A stretch of 64,000 bases of DNA from Spirosoma radiotolerans. Its GTDB lineage: Bacteria > Bacteroidota > Bacteroidia > Cytophagales > Spirosomataceae. The stretch is taken from the NCBI RefSeq assembly GCF_000974425.1, contig NZ_CP010429.1, forward strand, positions 3,968,001 to 4,032,000. Reading direction: 5' to 3'. Positions 16,108 to 24,536 of the stretch are shown piece after piece; within the stretch, counting starts at the first letter, position 1; the number at the start of each line of letters is the position of its first letter. The translations under genes and the position numbers were made by a program. The notes beneath the pieces are model-generated. The model was not told the origin of the DNA and made no database searches. It saw nothing but the letters and a program-made list of their open reading frames with translations.

Positions 16108-19100
16108 GTGTTAAATTTGAAAAAACCTTTATTCCAACAAGTGGCAATGCTGCTTCGTTGCACGCCCGTCTGTCTGGCGCTGGGCGGCAGTTTATCACCT
16201 TCTCTGGGGCAAACCATCTACTATGTAGCCAATTCGGGTAACGATTCGAACACCGGACGCTCAAGCGATACGCCCTTTCAAACCATTTCAAAGATTAACA
16301 GCCTATCGCTGCAACCTGGAGACCAGGTGCTATTCCGACGGAACGATACCTTTCAGGGGAGTCTTCAACTCCGGCAGTCGGGCACTTCCGGTAAACCAAT
16401 CGTGGTCGATGCTTACGGGTCCGGCAATAAGCCTGTTCTGTGTGGCGCTATACCGGTCAGTAACTGGACAAACATGGGGAATAACACCTGGCAAGCCAGT
16501 TGCCCTGGCTGCGGAGATCGGTTGACGGGGCTCTATCGAGACAATGCCGCTCTTCCACTAGGCCGTTACCCAAACCTGAACGCAGCTAACAAAGGCTATT
16601 TGACGGTTCAATCGCACAGCGGCAAAACACAACTCACCAGCCAACAGGCGCTGCCAGCAAACTGGTCAGGGGCCGAAGCCGTTTTCCGGCCAGTGCAATG
16701 GATACTGAATCGGGCAACCATCACCGCCCAATCGGGCAATACCCTCACGTTGGCTGGGTCCGGCAACTACGACATTGCCGATAACTGGGGGTACTTCATT
16801 CAGAACCACCCAGCTACCCTCGACCAGCGGGGCGAGTGGTATTACAACCCGACGAAAAAAACGATTCAACTATACGATGACCAGACAAATCCCAATGGTC
16901 AGTTAATAACCGCCACGGCCTTCAATGAAGGCATCAGTGTTTCGTCGGCCTCGTTCGTAACGATTCGGAATCTGAAAATTACTCAAACACTAGCAACGGG
17001 TCTGTCGGTCACGAACAGTTCTAACCTCACCATTAGCAACATAGACATTACCCAATCGGGGGAGGATGCGTTGCGGGTTCAGGGCAGTGGGCAGCAACTG
17101 TTGCTGGAAAACAACCTGATCGAAGATGCCAATAACAACGGTGTTGACATTGGCAGCTACCAAAACGTAACCTTCCGGGGAAATACCCTCCGGCGCATTG
17201 GCCTGATTCCGGGTCGCGGGAAAAGTGGCGATGGCACGTATGTTGGCTTTCAGTCGGCCAGTACAGCGAACACATTGATAGAGAACAATGTCATCGACAA
17301 CATTGGCTATAACGCGCTTAATTTCTCGACCAGCACTACTGTTCAACGCAACCAGATCAGCAACTTTTGCCTAACCAAAAGCGACGGTAGCGGCCTGTAT
17401 ATCTGGAATGGCAATCAACAGGCTCTGAACGACATACACCTGATTTCGAATATTGTTTTCAACGGCATTGGCGCCCCGGAAGGATCGCCCGATGGCACCT
17501 CTGCAGGCGCTCACGGCATTTACCTCGACGATTGTACGAACAACATGGAAGTTGCCAATAATACGGTATACAACTGCCGGGGGCTCGGCATTTTCCTGCA
17601 CGGTTCGTCTAACGTTATACTGACCGGAAATACGGCTTATAATAACAATGATGGGCAATTATCCATCACGAGCGCTGGCGGATGTCAGCCGCGCAATAAC
17701 CAGATTCAGAATAACATTTTTGTGAGTCGGCTGGCAAACCAGTTTAACGTAAAGTACGAATCGAATCAAAACGACTTAAGCAACTACGGCCAGTTTGATA
17801 ACAACGCTTATGGCCGTCCATTTGAAGATACGTATAAGGTGCTGGCGGTGTATAACCGAACGACCGGAGCAGCCCTCTCGCTGTCTCAGTGGCAGAGCCA
17901 GTACAACAAAGATCTAACAACGACCAATAGCCCAATTACGTATTCGTCAGGCAACCCCGACGATTATATCAAGTGTCTGGCGAATTGCTCGGCAAATTCA
18001 AATCAGGTTTCTCTGGAAGGCACTTATCGCGACATGCGCAACCGCGTTTATACCGGTCAGGTAACCATACCCGCATATTCGTCGATGGTATTGCTAAAAG
18101 ACGTTACGTTGTCGCAGCCATTACGCGAGGCCGACAATCCTGCCAATGCCGTGACCGGACTGGATTACAGCTATTATGAGGGCAACTGGAGTACCCTGCC
18201 GACCTTCAGCACCTTAACGCCTGTGAAGAGTGGCATAATCAATACACCGACGCTGGCCGTACGGAGCCGCGATGACAATTTCGCCCTGCGCTATACCGGC
18301 TATGTGAAGATTCCGGCTGACGGTGTTTATACATTCTACACCAACTCTGACGACGGCAGCAAGCTCCTGATTGGCTCCACTGAAGTCGTTAATAACGATG
18401 GTGGGCACGTTGTTCAGGAGCGCTCGGGCACCATTGGCCTGAAGGCGGGTCTCCATGCCCTAACCATAGTTTATTTTGAAGGGGGTGGTGATCAGGCCCT
18501 GACCGTCAGTTATAGTGGCACCAATTTGAGCAAGCAAGTGATTCCCGATGCGTCCTTTATGCGCGTGGCACCTGTTGTGTCCTTACGCGCTGCCGATAAC
18601 CCAGCCAACACAACCGCCGGTCTGGATTATAGCTACTACGAAGGTAGCTGGTCCAATCTGCCTGACTTTAACACACTCTCGCCGGTTAAGACGGGAACGA
18701 GCACAAATCCCAGTCTTACAGTACGTAACCGGGACAGCAATTACAGCATGAAGTACACCGGCTACATTAGCATTCCAACGGACGGGACGTATACGTTTTA
18801 CACAACGTCTGATGATGGTAGTAAGCTTCTGATCGGAGCTACCGAAATCGTTAACAACGATGGCATTCATGCCGATCAGGAACGGTCAGGTACCATTGGT
18901 CTGAAGGCCGGTCTGCATGCCATAAGTATTCTTTTCTTTCAAGGTGCTGGTGGTCAAACATTGATTGTCAGCTACAGCGGTCCTAACCTAGGCAAGCAAG
19001 TAATCCCGGATGCCGCTTTTCGACGCGTTGCCCCTGTTCAACCCTTAGTCAGCAATAACACTAGCAACGGTACAGGCACAGGTTTACGAGCCGCTTATTT

Positions 19101-19815
19101 CAACAACCAGTCCCTAACGGCGCCCAGTGTACTGACGCGTACCGACGCTACGGTAGATTTCGACTGGGGAACGGGTTCACCAGCTGCGGGCACGGTTAAT
19201 ATCGACAACTTTTCGGTTCGGTGGACGGGTCAGGTTGAAGCGCCCGTCAGTGGTGCCTACACGTTCAGCACCAATGCCGATGATGGGGTTCGGCTCTGGG
19301 TCAACGGTGTACAGTTGATTAATGACTGGAACGCCCACCCGCCCGTTATCAACAACGGCTCCTCAATAAACCTGACCGCCGGGCAACGGTATGACATCCG
19401 CCTGGAATATTTTGAAAATTCGGGTGGAGCTCTGGCAAAACTGTGGTGGTCTTATCCAGGCCAGGCTCAGCAAACGGTTCCCCAGATCCGGTTATACCCT
19501 GCCTCAACAGCCTATGCTGGTGGACGACTAGGTATCTCTGAAGAACAGGTCGCGTTGGGTCCTCTTCTAAAGAATGTCTATCCAGTACCAGCCAGACAGA
19601 GTTTGTGGATACAGTATTTTGCCGAAACAGCCGGTGAAGCCACTATCCAGTTGGTTAATTCAGCCGCCTTACCCGTCCACCAGACAAGCCACCAGGTTGT
19701 GCCAGGCGAAAATCTGATCAACCTGACTGTGGATCAACTGAACCGGGGCAGCTACATACTGACGCTCACCCAGAATCAACAGCGGCTTAGTCGCAAAGTC
19801 ATTCTGACGGAGTAG
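16108..19815 (+). CDS. Secreted right-handed beta-helix protein with three PA14 domains and a T9SS sorting domain
   Basis: The 1235-residue product has an N-terminal signal (GTG start at 16108 gives a basic n-region LNLKK; an ATG at 16147 is an alternative). Residues about 37-600 form a parallel beta-helix with many N-rich coils (NNLIEDANNNGVDIGS, NTVYNCRGLGIFL), as in polysaccharide-active proteins. Three PA14 carbohydrate-binding-type domains follow (about 671-822, 825-976 and 989-1135), each with an SDDGSKLLI- or ADDGVRLWV-type signature. The last 90 residues (YPVPARQSLWIQY to SRKVILTE) are a type A T9SS C-terminal domain, so it crosses the outer membrane by T9SS. A role in glycan binding or breakdown is inferred. 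Confidence 0.9.
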   Translation: MLNLKKPLFQQVAMLLRCTPVCLALGGSLSPSLGQTIYYVANSGNDSNTGRSSDTPFQTISKINSLSLQPGDQVLFRRNDTFQGSLQLRQSGTSGKPIVVDAYGSGNKPVLCGAIPVSNWTNMGNNTWQASCPGCGDRLTGLYRDNAALPLGRYPNLNAANKGYLTVQSHSGKTQLTSQQALPANWSGAEAVFRPVQWILNRATITAQSGNTLTLAGSGNYDIADNWGYFIQNHPATLDQRGEWYYNPTKKTIQLYDDQTNPNGQLITATAFNEGISVSSASFVTIRNLKITQTLATGLSVTNSSNLTISNIDITQSGEDALRVQGSGQQLLLENNLIEDANNNGVDIGSYQNVTFRGNTLRRIGLIPGRGKSGDGTYVGFQSASTANTLIENNVIDNIGYNALNFSTSTTVQRNQISNFCLTKSDGSGLYIWNGNQQALNDIHLISNIVFNGIGAPEGSPDGTSAGAHGIYLDDCTNNMEVANNTVYNCRGLGIFLHGSSNVILTGNTAYNNNDGQLSITSAGGCQPRNNQIQNNIFVSRLANQFNVKYESNQNDLSNYGQFDNNAYGRPFEDTYKVLAVYNRTTGAALSLSQWQSQYNKDLTTTNSPITYSSGNPDDYIKCLANCSANSNQVSLEGTYRDMRNRVYTGQVTIPAYSSMVLLKDVTLSQPLREADNPANAVTGLDYSYYEGNWSTLPTFSTLTPVKSGIINTPTLAVRSRDDNFALRYTGYVKIPADGVYTFYTNSDDGSKLLIGSTEVVNNDGGHVVQERSGTIGLKAGLHALTIVYFEGGGDQALTVSYSGTNLSKQVIPDASFMRVAPVVSLRAADNPANTTAGLDYSYYEGSWSNLPDFNTLSPVKTGTSTNPSLTVRNRDSNYSMKYTGYISIPTDGTYTFYTTSDDGSKLLIGATEIVNNDGIHADQERSGTIGLKAGLHAISILFFQGAGGQTLIVSYSGPNLGKQVIPDAAFRRVAPVQPLVSNNTSNGTGTGLRAAYFNNQSLTAPSVLTRTDATVDFDWGTGSPAAGTVNIDNFSVRWTGQVEAPVSGAYTFSTNADDGVRLWVNGVQLINDWNAHPPVINNGSSINLTAGQRYDIRLEYFENSGGALAKLWWSYPGQAQQTVPQIRLYPASTAYAGGRLGISEEQVALGPLLKNVYPVPARQSLWIQYFAETAGEATIQLVNSAALPVHQTSHQVVPGENLINLTVDQLNRGSYILTLTQNQQRLSRKVILTE
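18121..19044 (+). repeat. Tandem duplication of a PA14 domain (462-bp unit)
   Basis: Unit 1 starts at 18121 (LREADNPAN) and unit 2 at 18583 (LRAADNPAN), exactly 154 codons apart. The copies share long blocks such as GLDYSYYEG, SDDGSKLLIG, RSGTIGLKAGLHA and KQVIPDA. The third PA14 domain is much more diverged. This indicates a fairly recent internal duplication. Confidence 0.85.
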
Positions 19816-19878
19816 TTTCCCATAAACCTAACGGTGTGCCGTTACGCCTGACCCGTAAATGTTTAACTCATTTTGTAT

Positions 19879-19910
19879 CTTGTGCCACGGTGTCCTCATC
19901 GTGGCACAAG
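19879..19910 (+). terminator. Hairpin between the PA14 gene and the gamma-glutamyltransferase gene
   Basis: CTTGTGCCACG (19879-19889) pairs perfectly with CGTGGCACAAG (19900-19910) over a 10-nt loop and is followed by TTATTTC. It lies 64 bases after the PA14 gene stop and 31 before the ggt ATG. Confidence 0.6.
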
Positions 19911-19940
19911 TTATTTCAGGCCAATCCGCCCAACCTCTTC

Positions 19941-21638
19941 ATGAACAAAACGATACTTACCCTCTCCTGCTGGATTGCGTTATTTCCCCTGGCGAATGCC
20001 CAGGATCGGCTTAGTGGAAAATCATTTGCGACCCGTGCCGTTGTCATGGCTCGCCACGGAATGGCCTGCACTTCCCATCCGCTCTCGACCCAGGCAGCCA
20101 TCGACGTACTCCGATCGGGCGGTAACGCCATCGATGCCGCCATTGCCGCCAATGCAATGGAAGGTCTGGTTGAGCCCCATGTCAACGGCATTGGAGGTGA
20201 TCTCTTCGCTATTGTCTGGGATGCCAAAACGAAAAAGTTATACGGCCTAAATGCGTCTGGCCGGTCGCCCTATACACTCACACTGGCCGAATTGCAGAAA
20301 CGGGGACTCAAGCACATTCCATCCGATGGTCCACTGCCGGTATCAGTGCCGGGCTGTGTGGATGGGTGGTTTGAATTGCACAAGCGTTTTGGGAAAGCGC
20401 CTATGCCCAGCATTCTGTCGCACGCCATCCGGTATGCCCGCGAAGGCTATCCTGTTCACGACGAAGCCGCATTTTACTGGCCGTCCATGATTGCCCGCTT
20501 CGGTAAATATCCGAATGTAAACGAAACTTATGCACCCACCGGAGCCGCACCTAAACGGGGAGAGCTTTTCAAAAATCCGGCGCTGGCCAACACGCTGGAC
20601 AAAATTGCCAGAGGTGGCCGGGACGCCTTCTATAAAGGGGATATCGCCAAAACGATTGATGCGTTTATGAAGAAAATGGGTGGCTACTTAAGCGCAAAAG
20701 ACCTGGCCGACCACACCTCCGAATGGGTTGAACCGGTCTCGACAAATTACCGTGGCTACGACGTTTGGGAGCTACCGCCCAACAGCCAGGGCATTGCCAC
20801 CTTGCAGATGCTGAACCTGCTGGAAGGATACGATTTTTCGCAAACGCCCTGGGGCAGTCCCGAGCACATTCACCGGTTTATAGAAGCCAAAAAACTAGCG
20901 TTTGAAGATCGCGCCAAATACTATGCCGATCCGGCTTTTGCCAGGATTCCCGTTCGGGAGCTTGTTAGCAAAGCCTATGCGACCGAACGGCGTAAACTCA
21001 TTGACCTCAATCGGGCGGCCAGCCGGGTAGAAGCCGGTAACCCAGCCCTGAAACAAGGGGATACGATTTACCTGACCGTGGCCGATGAAGAAGGCAATAT
21101 GGTTTCGCTGATCCAAAGTAATTATCGGGGTTTTGGATCAGGGATGGTCCCCGACGGGCTGGGCTTCATGCTCCAGGACCGGGGTGAGTTGTACAGCCTG
21201 ATTGACGGTCAAAACAACACGTTTGCTCCCCATAAACGACCCTTTCAAACTATTATTCCGGCCTTTATCACCAAAGATGGACAACCCTTTATGAGCTTCG
21301 GCGTCATGGGCGGCAGCTTCCAACCCCTTGGCCATGTGCAGATTGTCATGAACATGATTGATTTCGGCATGAACCCGCAGGAAGCTGGCGACGCCCCCCG
21401 CATTGATCACCAGGGCTCGTCGGAACCAACAGGTGAGAAAATGATGGACTCTGGACAGATCACCCTGGAGTCGGGCTACCCCTACGAAACCATCCGCGAT
21501 TTGATGCGCAAAGGGCATAAAGTTGGCTATGGACTTGGCGGCTACGGTGGCTATCAGGCCATCATGTACGATGCCAAAAACAAGATTTACCACGGCGCTA
21601 CTGAATCCCGGAAAGACGGGCAGGCCGCCGGTTTTTAA
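19941..21638 (+). CDS. ggt: Gamma-glutamyltransferase, exported
   Basis: From ATG 19941 the protein has 565 residues with a signal peptide ending ANAQ at about residue 19. I chose this start because the in-frame upstream sequence lacks signal character and contains the hairpin. The Ntn-hydrolase motif GDTIYLTVADEEGNMVS holds the self-cleavage nucleophile Thr375, aligned with Thr391 of E. coli Ggt. GNAIDAAIAAN, NGIGGD and the late MGGSFQPLGH motif are conserved. It should cleave glutathione and related gamma-glutamyl compounds in the periplasm after autoprocessing. The second Thr of the usual TTHYS motif is Ile here, as in several non-classical members. Confidence 0.92.
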   Translation: MNKTILTLSCWIALFPLANAQDRLSGKSFATRAVVMARHGMACTSHPLSTQAAIDVLRSGGNAIDAAIAANAMEGLVEPHVNGIGGDLFAIVWDAKTKKLYGLNASGRSPYTLTLAELQKRGLKHIPSDGPLPVSVPGCVDGWFELHKRFGKAPMPSILSHAIRYAREGYPVHDEAAFYWPSMIARFGKYPNVNETYAPTGAAPKRGELFKNPALANTLDKIARGGRDAFYKGDIAKTIDAFMKKMGGYLSAKDLADHTSEWVEPVSTNYRGYDVWELPPNSQGIATLQMLNLLEGYDFSQTPWGSPEHIHRFIEAKKLAFEDRAKYYADPAFARIPVRELVSKAYATERRKLIDLNRAASRVEAGNPALKQGDTIYLTVADEEGNMVSLIQSNYRGFGSGMVPDGLGFMLQDRGELYSLIDGQNNTFAPHKRPFQTIIPAFITKDGQPFMSFGVMGGSFQPLGHVQIVMNMIDFGMNPQEAGDAPRIDHQGSSEPTGEKMMDSGQITLESGYPYETIRDLMRKGHKVGYGLGGYGGYQAIMYDAKNKIYHGATESRKDGQAAGF

Positions 21639-21639
21639 C

Positions 21640-21759
21640 ATGCAGAAGCCTGTGGGCATTTTCCTGATCTTATTGACGCTTATTGTCGAAACGTCCCAAT
21701 CCGGCAGCTTTCAGAAAACGGGCGTATACGTATGTGCCGTCGCTGCTGCTCAGCTATAA
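21640..21759 (+). CDS. Possible 39-residue exported peptide
   Basis: An ATG two bases after the ggt stop opens a 39-codon frame beginning MQKPVGIFLILLTLIVETSQ, a convincing signal-like hydrophobic stretch, and ending VCAVAAAQL. It may be a truncated gene start or a genuine small membrane peptide co-transcribed with ggt. No family recognised; low confidence. Confidence 0.25.
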   Translation: MQKPVGIFLILLTLIVETSQSGSFQKTGVYVCAVAAAQL

Positions 21760-22069
21760 TTTCGTCCACGATGAATAGCCTGGGGATTATTTCGGGGAAC
21801 TATCAAATCTGTATACGTATCGACCACGTATTTATGACCAGCGGCTTTGTACAGCGGCCCGCTCACGGTCTGGCTTATGCGGTTGGTGAAGTAGCCAACC
21901 GTTACCGAATATGGCCTACAGCCCTGAGTACACAACAGTAATACTACCGTATGTTTGAAATAGTTACCTACTAAGTGAAAACTAAAGTACCTTTAAGGTT
22001 AGTATTCATTAATGATCATTGGTAATTTGTTGACCTTACCCATTCTTTAACTGTAAATTCTTTACGCCT
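21760..22069. other. Intergenic region with a possible decayed lipoprotein gene
   Basis: On the minus strand, overlapping this stretch, an open frame reads about 70 codons including VVLLLCTQGCRPYSVTVGYFTN and ends IHRGRNYS near 21750. It has a lipobox-like LLLC but no ATG or GTG before the hydrophobic part (only a TTG). It could be a small lipoprotein with an unusual start or a remnant. Confidence 0.25.
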
Positions 22070-23233
22070 ATGACCCCTGCTGAACGTGCAATGCAACTTC
22101 GGAATACCCCCACTCCTGCAGCTACACCTGCCAGTGCTTCTCGGCCAGCGCCGAGTGCGGCCCAGGTGCAAACGGCCGCGGCTATGTCAAACGGGTATTG
22201 GGCTGCGAAGAAAACGCTTTCCGACGGACGTGAGGCAAGATATTGGCAGGGAGAAAAAAATGGCAGAAACACCCGGGCAGCAGGTTGGTATGTGCGCGGT
22301 ATCAGTGGCGGCTGGGAGGATAGCACAACTCGGATTAGTAGCGGTCCGTTGAATACAAGCGAGCCCGGTGTTGTACAGTTGCCGAGAATAGCAAGCCTGT
22401 TCACCCCGAACCATGAGCTTAGGGTAATCGATGACACCTGGGACTTCACGGCTCAACTAACAGGGAGAGAACGTAGTCAGCAGGCCGTTAGGGGCAGGCC
22501 GCATCAACTCCAGACGGACAATTTCAACAAGGTAGGTGCCTGGTGCGACAGCATAGACGCCCTTATGGAACTGTTCGAGCAAAATGAGCAGGATGTGAAG
22601 AAGTGGCGAAACGGAATGGCCACATTAAGTGGATTACAAATAGGATTGGGTATTTTAGGTGGTGGCCTGATTGTGGCCGGCATTGTGGCCTCTGGCGGCC
22701 TTGCCGCTATTCCAATGGCCGCTGGTGCGATTGCGATTGGGGTATCTTCGGCAGCAACAGGTGTAGCGGTGGGCGCTGCCCGGTCAGTTACGGAGGTAGG
22801 ATTAGCAAACGCGCAGCGGGAAGGCGGAGTTCAAAGTGGCCGAGCGGCCGTAGGTGGAGGAGAGTTGTTGAAAGGATCTGGAGCAGTAGGTGCCAAAGAG
22901 GGCATCACGAGAACACTCGTGGAAGTTTCACACGCAGGAGCCGCATCGGCAGTTGGCGCGGTGGCAGGTGGCGGAGGAGCGGCCATTTCCATCGTGAAAG
23001 GGGGTATGGGAGCCTACAAAGCGTATAAAGTTGATGTGGGAGCCATCTGGGCTCAGGTTGAATGGGATAAGGTGCAACAAAACATAGCTGATGCCGAAAC
23101 CTTCGTGGAAAAGAACAAAAAAGGATTCGATCCAGAGAAGTTAGCTGCTCTGAAACAGAAGCTGGAAGATACAAATAGTAGGGTTGCAAAAGTAAGACGG
23201 TTGAGGTGGGCCGACGAATCCAGGCGCAAGTAG
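22070..23233 (+). CDS. Unrecognised 387-residue protein with disordered head and Gly/Ala hydrophobic hairpin
   Basis: I do not recognise this gene. Residues 1-38 are Pro/Ala/Ser/Thr-rich and disordered-looking. Residues 40-130 form a mixed aromatic and charged domain (SNGYWAAKKTLSDGREARYW, GWYVRGISGGWED). About 150-178 is a charged helix. About 180-240 holds two Gly/Ala/Ile-rich hydrophobic helices in a hairpin. A Gly/Ala-rich stretch (250-320) then leads to a charged coiled tail (330-387). There is no signal peptide. This layout resembles effectors or toxins delivered by contractile or other injection systems, with a membrane-inserting core, but no secretion gene, immunity gene or recognisable toxin domain is nearby. 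An ATG at 22070 and a strong terminator frame it as a single-gene unit. Confidence 0.7.
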   Translation: MTPAERAMQLRNTPTPAATPASASRPAPSAAQVQTAAAMSNGYWAAKKTLSDGREARYWQGEKNGRNTRAAGWYVRGISGGWEDSTTRISSGPLNTSEPGVVQLPRIASLFTPNHELRVIDDTWDFTAQLTGRERSQQAVRGRPHQLQTDNFNKVGAWCDSIDALMELFEQNEQDVKKWRNGMATLSGLQIGLGILGGGLIVAGIVASGGLAAIPMAAGAIAIGVSSAATGVAVGAARSVTEVGLANAQREGGVQSGRAAVGGGELLKGSGAVGAKEGITRTLVEVSHAGAASAVGAVAGGGGAAISIVKGGMGAYKAYKVDVGAIWAQVEWDKVQQNIADAETFVEKNKKGFDPEKLAALKQKLEDTNSRVAKVRRLRWADESRRK

Positions 23234-23356
23234 GGTTGCGAATACGTTTTAAGCGTAGTGCGAGCGTTGTCTAAACAGCGCAGAAAGCCGATAAAAATGT
23301 TGCGCCAAGTGCTTATCGTTGGGTAGACATATATTTCTCCTGATTACTAGACATTA

Positions 23357-23389
23357 AAAAAGGCCGGGATGCTATTTCCCGGCCTTTTT
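23357..23389 (+). terminator. Intrinsic terminator after the orphan gene
   Basis: AAAAAGGCCGGGA and TCCCGGCCTTTTT form a perfect 13-bp stem with a 7-nt loop and a T5 tail. The A-tract makes it usable from both sides, but the Mrr gene reads toward it from 144 bases away. Confidence 0.8.
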
Positions 23390-23532
23390 GCTTATAAAAC
23401 AAACTATGTGCCTTACTTTTCTAATCCATCACCATTTGGATTGCTAGAATTAGACTCTGACATTCGCCTAAACCTCAATAGGCGATCTTGTTGTTAAGAG
23501 TAAACAGGAATATGTTATCTTTCTTAATACTA

Positions 23533-24453
23533 TTATTCACCAAAATAGTCGTTATCCATTCGTTTAACCTCATAAATCTGCTGTACAGTAACACCAAGAT
23601 TATAGTCAATCATCAATTGAGTTAACTGCTCACCATCAATCAAAACAATTTTCGTCTCATTTCGAGGAATGTATTCGGAAGCTTCCTTAGTAAAACTTGA
23701 CGTAGTAATAAAAACACCTTTTTTAGCCCCTTGGCCCGCTAGGGCACCTACAAATTTGTGCAACTCCGGGCGGCCCACAACATTGCCGGGTGCCCATTTT
23801 TTAGCTTGAATATAGATAATGTCAAGTCCTAACTTATCTTCCTTAATAGTACCATCGATACCTTCATCACCACTTTTTCCAATAGCTTTTCCTGCATCCT
23901 TAATTGAACCACCATATCCCATCTTAACAAGTAATTCAACGACAAGACGTTCGAAGAACGCGGGAGAGAGAGCAACAACCCTATTTAATAAATCCTGTGA
24001 TAAGGTTTTACGAATACGTTGATAGGCAAGTTCAAGCGTTTCCTCCGGGTCTGTTGTCTGAACATTGTCATCTATAGACGTCGGCTCTTCCGCCACACCC
24101 TCATTCTTTTTGGGCATCTGAAACTCAACAAACTCTGGAAATTGCTTAAGATACTTAACATTAATAGCTGCCGGTTTACGCCGAAGAACATCCTTACCGC
24201 GCTCTGTGATTACAATCATTGCTCGCTTTGGCGAGTCCAACAAACCAGCTTTTTTTAAATAGGTTCTCGCCCAACCAACTCGGTTGCCAAATAAAAAACT
24301 TTGCCCACTTGGCAGTAATTCACTTTTTTCCTCTTCTGTTAATCTAAACTGTTCACTTAGTACGTCGACCAAATCATTGAACTTATGTTCCTGGCCATCA
24401 GCGACCAATTTTAAGAGAGGCAGCATTGCACTTTGGTAATCAGGGATAGGCAT
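23533..24453 (-). CDS. Mrr-type restriction endonuclease (putative type IV)
   Basis: The 306-residue protein has an Mrr N-terminal winged-helix domain (about 1-95; YQSAMLPLLKLVADG, VITERGKDVL) and a C-terminal PD-(D/E)xK-like domain (about 160-300). The catalytic site is visible as GDEGIDG (Asp200) and QAK (Gln216, Lys218) in IYIQAKKW, with FERLVVELLVKMGYGG ahead of it. Such enzymes cut methylated foreign DNA and need no partner methylase. No modification gene is present. The gene is clearly AT-richer than its neighbours, which suggests horizontal acquisition. Confidence 0.9.
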   Translation of the reverse strand: MPIPDYQSAMLPLLKLVADGQEHKFNDLVDVLSEQFRLTEEEKSELLPSGQSFLFGNRVGWARTYLKKAGLLDSPKRAMIVITERGKDVLRRKPAAINVKYLKQFPEFVEFQMPKKNEGVAEEPTSIDDNVQTTDPEETLELAYQRIRKTLSQDLLNRVVALSPAFFERLVVELLVKMGYGGSIKDAGKAIGKSGDEGIDGTIKEDKLGLDIIYIQAKKWAPGNVVGRPELHKFVGALAGQGAKKGVFITTSSFTKEASEYIPRNETKIVLIDGEQLTQLMIDYNLGVTVQQIYEVKRMDNDYFGE

Positions 24454-24536
24454 GGTAGAAAGATAGTAATGAAAAAAGGTGCCGGAATTGCTCCCGACAC
24501 CAAATCTATGATAAACTTGTCAAATTGGTGAAACTC

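Noticed and set aside
22070-24453. Orphan protein plus Mrr as a two-gene defence system
   Set aside because: The genes are convergent, separated by 300 bases and a terminator, and differ in composition, so co-operation is not supported beyond proximity.
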